Part shown: positions 61,588-64,000 of the stretch, one piece after another | Position numbering within the stretch: position 1 is the stretch's first letter | Layout: each line of letters opens with the position of its first letter | Assembly (NCBI GenBank): GCA_011526045.1 | Contig: WYBE01000064.1 | Span: 39,793 to 103,792 of the forward strand | Direction of reading: 5' to 3' | Source of the DNA: Nevskiales bacterium | GTDB taxonomy: Bacteria > Pseudomonadota > Gammaproteobacteria > Steroidobacterales > GCA-2729495 | Length of the DNA: 64,000 nt | Translations under genes and position numbers: made by a program | The notes under the pieces: model-generated | What the model was told of the DNA's origin: nothing | What the model saw: the letters and a program-made list of their open reading frames with translations, nothing else | The model's database searches: none

Positions 61588-62679
61588 ATGCCACGCATCG
61601 ACGCATTCCTGAAGCTCGGCCTCGCCCAGGGCTGCTCCGACGTGCACCTCGCGGTTGGCGTACCGCCCATGCTGCGCCTGCATGGCGACCTCATGCCCAT
61701 CAAGTTCCGCGACCTCGGTGCGGCGGAGCTCGAGAGCTACGTCAGCGAGATCCTCACGCCGGGTCAGAAGGAGCGCTTCGGCAGCGGGCGCGACGTGGAC
61801 TTTTCCTATGTCTCGGAAGACGGCGGGCGCTTCCGCGTCAACGTGTTCCGCAAGGAGACCGGCGTCGGCGCCACCTTCCGCTTCATTCCGGGCGATATCC
61901 CGCGGCTGGAGAAGCTGCATCTGCCGAAGATCGTGCAAACGCTGTGCGATCACCACCAGGGCATGATCCTGGTCACCGGCTCCACCGGCACGGGCAAGTC
62001 GACCACGCTCGCGGCAATGATCGACCACCTGAACGCGACCAAGAGCCTCAACATCATCAGCCTCGAAGACCCGATCGAGTTCGTCCACCGCAGCAAGCGT
62101 TCGCAGGTCGTGCAGCGTGAACTCGGCACCCATCTGCCGAGTTTCGCCGAGGGCATTCGCGCTGCGCTGCGCGAAGATCCCGATGTCATCCTGGTCGGCG
62201 AAATGCGCGACGCCGAGACGATCTCCATGGCGATGACCGCCGCCGAGACCGGCCACCTCGTCCTCGGCACCCTGCACACGACCGGCGCCGTCAAGACCAT
62301 CGACCGGGTCATCGACGCGCTGCCAGGGGAAATGCGCGAACAGACCAAGAGCTTCCTCTCGCAGAGCCTGCTGGCGGTCATTACCCAGACACTGGTCAAG
62401 ACGCCGGACGGGCGTGGCCGCCGCGCGGTGGTCGAGATCATGGCGATGACCCGTGCGATCGCCAAGCTGATCATGACCGACCAGACGCACCAGCTGCCCT
62501 CGCAGCTGCAGATGGGTCGCGACCTGGGCATGCAGCTCATGGACCAGGCACTGCTCGAGGCGATCCAGCGCAAGGAGGTCGACCCCGACGACGCCTTCCG
62601 CTACGCCTCCGACAAGGCGCTCTTCACCCGTTTCGTCACGGACACCGGCGTACTGCCGAAGATCGATGTCGCAGGCTGA
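61588..62679 (+). CDS. PilT/PilU-family type IV pilus retraction ATPase (first copy)
   Basis: A 363-residue hexameric secretion-type ATPase. The N-terminal PAS-like domain (SDVHLAVGVPPMLRLHG) is followed by Walker A GSTGTGKST (about 131-139), the Asp box (LEDPIEFVH), Walker B DPDVILVGEMRD, and the His box (GTLHTT). The PilT AIRNLIRE motif is replaced by RAIAKLIMTD, so it is not a standard PilT. It lies 16 bp after the kinase gene and overlaps the next ATPase by 14 bp. Assignment to PilT, PilU or a third paralogue class is open. Confidence 0.9.
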   Translation: MPRIDAFLKLGLAQGCSDVHLAVGVPPMLRLHGDLMPIKFRDLGAAELESYVSEILTPGQKERFGSGRDVDFSYVSEDGGRFRVNVFRKETGVGATFRFIPGDIPRLEKLHLPKIVQTLCDHHQGMILVTGSTGTGKSTTLAAMIDHLNATKSLNIISLEDPIEFVHRSKRSQVVQRELGTHLPSFAEGIRAALREDPDVILVGEMRDAETISMAMTAAETGHLVLGTLHTTGAVKTIDRVIDALPGEMREQTKSFLSQSLLAVITQTLVKTPDGRGRRAVVEIMAMTRAIAKLIMTDQTHQLPSQLQMGRDLGMQLMDQALLEAIQRKEVDPDDAFRYASDKALFTRFVTDTGVLPKIDVAG

Positions 62680-63766
62680 CACCAGCACCAGCAGGACCGC
62701 GGCGGGTAACGCCATCGACGAGTACCTGAAGCGCGTCGCCGGCCAGCGCGGCTCCGACCTGCACTTCATCGCCGGCCAGCCACCCCGCATGCGCCTCTAC
62801 GGAGAACTGCAGGCGCTCGAGAACGAACCACTCGCCCAGGCACGTGCCGAGGAGATGCTGCTGCCGATCATGTCGGCCGCTGCCCGGGCGGATTTCGAGA
62901 AACGCGACTCGACCGATTTCGCCTACGCGGTCAGCGGCATCGCCCGGTTCCGGGTCAATGTGTTCCTCCACCTCGGCGGCATGGGTGCCGTCTTCCGCTC
63001 CATCCCGTCGCAGGCGAAAACGCTGAAGGAGCTCGACCTGCCCTCGGTGCTGACGAGCCTGGCGCGCCAGCCGCAGGGCATGATCCTCGTCACCGGCAAG
63101 ACCGGTTCGGGCAAATCCACCACGCTCGCGGCCATCATCGACGAGATCAACAACCGCATCCCGGGGCACATCATCACCATCGAAGACCCGATCGAGTTCG
63201 TGCACGCCCGCAAGAAGTGCCTGATCAGCCAGCGCGAGGTTGGCCACCATACGCCGAGCTTCGCCGCCGCACTCACCTCGGCCCTGCGCGAGGACCCCGA
63301 CGTCATCCTCGTCGGCGAAATGCGCGACCTCGAGACCATCAGTATCGCGGTGACCGCAGCCGAGATGGGTATTCTCGTGATGGGCACCCTGCACACCAAC
63401 GGTGCGGCGCAGACCGTGGACCGCATCGTGAATTCCTTCCCGACCGACAAGCAGTCGCACGTGCGCACCATGCTGTCCACGTCGCTGCGTGGCGTGATTT
63501 CCCAGCAACTCGTGCCGCGCAAGGGCGAGCCGGGCCTGGTCGCCGCGCTGGAAATCATGGTCAACACGCCCGCCGTGGCGAATCTCATCCGCCAGGGCAA
63601 ACTCGACCAGCTCGAGAACGCCATGCAGGGCGGCCGCCAGGCCGGCATGAAGACCATGGACAGCTCACTGCGCGAACTCTTCGACAAGGGAATCGCCAGC
63701 GGCCGTGCCGCCTACGACGCCGCGCTCGACAAGAAGAAGTTCGAGGAGATCAAGGACCTCAACTGA
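62666..63766 (+). CDS. PilT/PilU-family type IV pilus retraction ATPase (second copy)
   Basis: A 366-residue relative of the upstream gene, only moderately similar to it. Walker A is GKTGSGKST (about 144-151), then IEDPIEFVHARKKCL, Walker B DPDVILVGEMRD and GTLHTN. The segment aligned to AIRNLIRE is AVANLIRQGK, closer to PilT than the first copy. The C-terminal tail KKKFEEIKDLN is acidic-basic. The ATG 62666 is inside the first ATPase gene, so synthesis is coupled. No pilin or assembly gene is in the window, so a pilus role rests on family membership. Confidence 0.9.
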   Translation: MSQADTSTSRTAAGNAIDEYLKRVAGQRGSDLHFIAGQPPRMRLYGELQALENEPLAQARAEEMLLPIMSAAARADFEKRDSTDFAYAVSGIARFRVNVFLHLGGMGAVFRSIPSQAKTLKELDLPSVLTSLARQPQGMILVTGKTGSGKSTTLAAIIDEINNRIPGHIITIEDPIEFVHARKKCLISQREVGHHTPSFAAALTSALREDPDVILVGEMRDLETISIAVTAAEMGILVMGTLHTNGAAQTVDRIVNSFPTDKQSHVRTMLSTSLRGVISQQLVPRKGEPGLVAALEIMVNTPAVANLIRQGKLDQLENAMQGGRQAGMKTMDSSLRELFDKGIASGRAAYDAALDKKKFEEIKDLN

Positions 63767-64000
63767 TCGCGACGCTGTCTGCGGCGCGGCCTTGTTTCCC
63801 CGGTTCCGCTTTGCCTCGTCCGGTGCAAAAAGCAGGTTCTTCTCCCACCGGCGGACGCCGGACTCTGCCCGTCCCGGGCCTCGCCGCCGGCTGGCCCTGC
63901 GGGTGCCCTCGCAGGCGTGCTCGCTGCGGAGTGCGCGCCACTCGACATCCTTGATCTCGTGGGCGCGCAGCAGCGGCATCCCTGCCGCTGCCTCTGCGAG
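63767..64000. other. Non-coding tail after the last ATPase gene, unexplained
   Basis: The last 234 bp hold no supported gene. A minus-strand frame (MPLLRAHEIKDVEW and onward) is open for 104 codons, but most of that runs antisense into the ATPase gene, and it has no recognisable domain. Its composition (LFAPDEAKRNRGNK style) is that of repeat-derived frames; I could not find a second copy in the window. A perfect hairpin lies at 63970-63991. Confidence 0.4.
63970..63991. repeat. Perfect 9-bp inverted repeat (hairpin)
   Basis: The arms GCAGCGGCA (63970-63978) and TGCCGCTGC (63983-63991) pair without mismatch around the loop TCCC. There is no T-tract on either side, so it is not a canonical intrinsic terminator; a factor-dependent end or part of an interspersed element is possible. 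Confidence 0.6.

Noticed and set aside
63665..63979. A 104-codon minus-strand gene at the window end
   Set aside because: Its 3' part is antisense to the last PilT-family gene, it has no domain, and no ribosome binding site is convincing.

Overview
The window is a gene-dense, GC-rich stretch of a gammaproteobacterial chromosome. The taxon is inferred from gene order. The run queG / nnr-tsaE-amiB(C)-mutL-miaA-hfq-hflX-hflK-hflC-DUF2065-purA, the panC-panB-dNK-folK-pcnB run, the lptG-lptF / pepA-holC-valS block and the hda-CDP-alcohol transferase-DUF2066 / purM-purN block are all gammaproteobacterial arrangements. Lack of priB between rpsF and rpsR, an endonuclease-type MutL, a bactofilin and a helper kinase beside PilT ATPases point away from the enterics, toward a Xanthomonadales/Steroidobacterales/Chromatiales-like lineage. 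I cannot resolve it further.

Layout. 1-4974 (minus): rnr-rlmB-rpsF-rpsR-DUF2232-rplI (rplI cut by the window edge). 5059-5143: tRNA-Leu(CAG) with a clear promoter. 5217-7027: a helical unknown protein divergent from a Rieske oxygenase. 7112-19925 (minus): DUF6279 lipoprotein, purA, DUF2065, hflC, hflK, hflX, hfq, miaA, mutL, amidase, tsaE, nnr, with queG divergent. 21055-25375 (minus): panC, panB, deoxynucleoside kinase, folK, pcnB. 25478-25553: tRNA-Glu(CTC), then an RDD protein. 26083-28247 (minus): lptG and lptF. 28450-33508 (plus): pepA, holC, a 96-residue unknown, valS. 33641-39752: gltB and gltD. 39942-41754: M23 peptidase, membrane coiled-coil protein and bactofilin. 41982-45961: MoxR, DUF58 and transglutaminase. 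45921-49160 (minus): MFS transporter, rimI, uracil-DNA glycosylase, pssA. 49299-51588: proS and a lytic transglycosylase. 51744-55416: acylphosphatase, wrbA and DUF2069 (plus), hda, CDP-alcohol transferase, DUF2066. 55510-57212: purM-purN. 57304-58964 (minus): dcd and apbC. 59190-63766 (plus): HEAT-repeat Ser/Thr kinase and two PilT/PilU-family ATPases.

Most genes are housekeeping: translation, tRNA modification, RNA decay, DNA repair and replication control, purine and pantothenate synthesis, nitrogen assimilation, phospholipid and LPS transport. Three modules carry the accessory biology: the bactofilin/M23 cell-shape cluster, the MoxR-DUF58-transglutaminase cluster, and the kinase-plus-two-PilT cluster. 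No insertion sequence, prophage, CRISPR array, rRNA gene or plasmid module was seen, and no stretch of more than 300 bases lacks a gene. The most interesting signals are the soluble HEAT-kinase coupled to two retraction-type ATPases, a run of six A-R-N triplets directly against the hfq ribosome binding site, and the bactofilin cluster with its small coiled-coil membrane partner.
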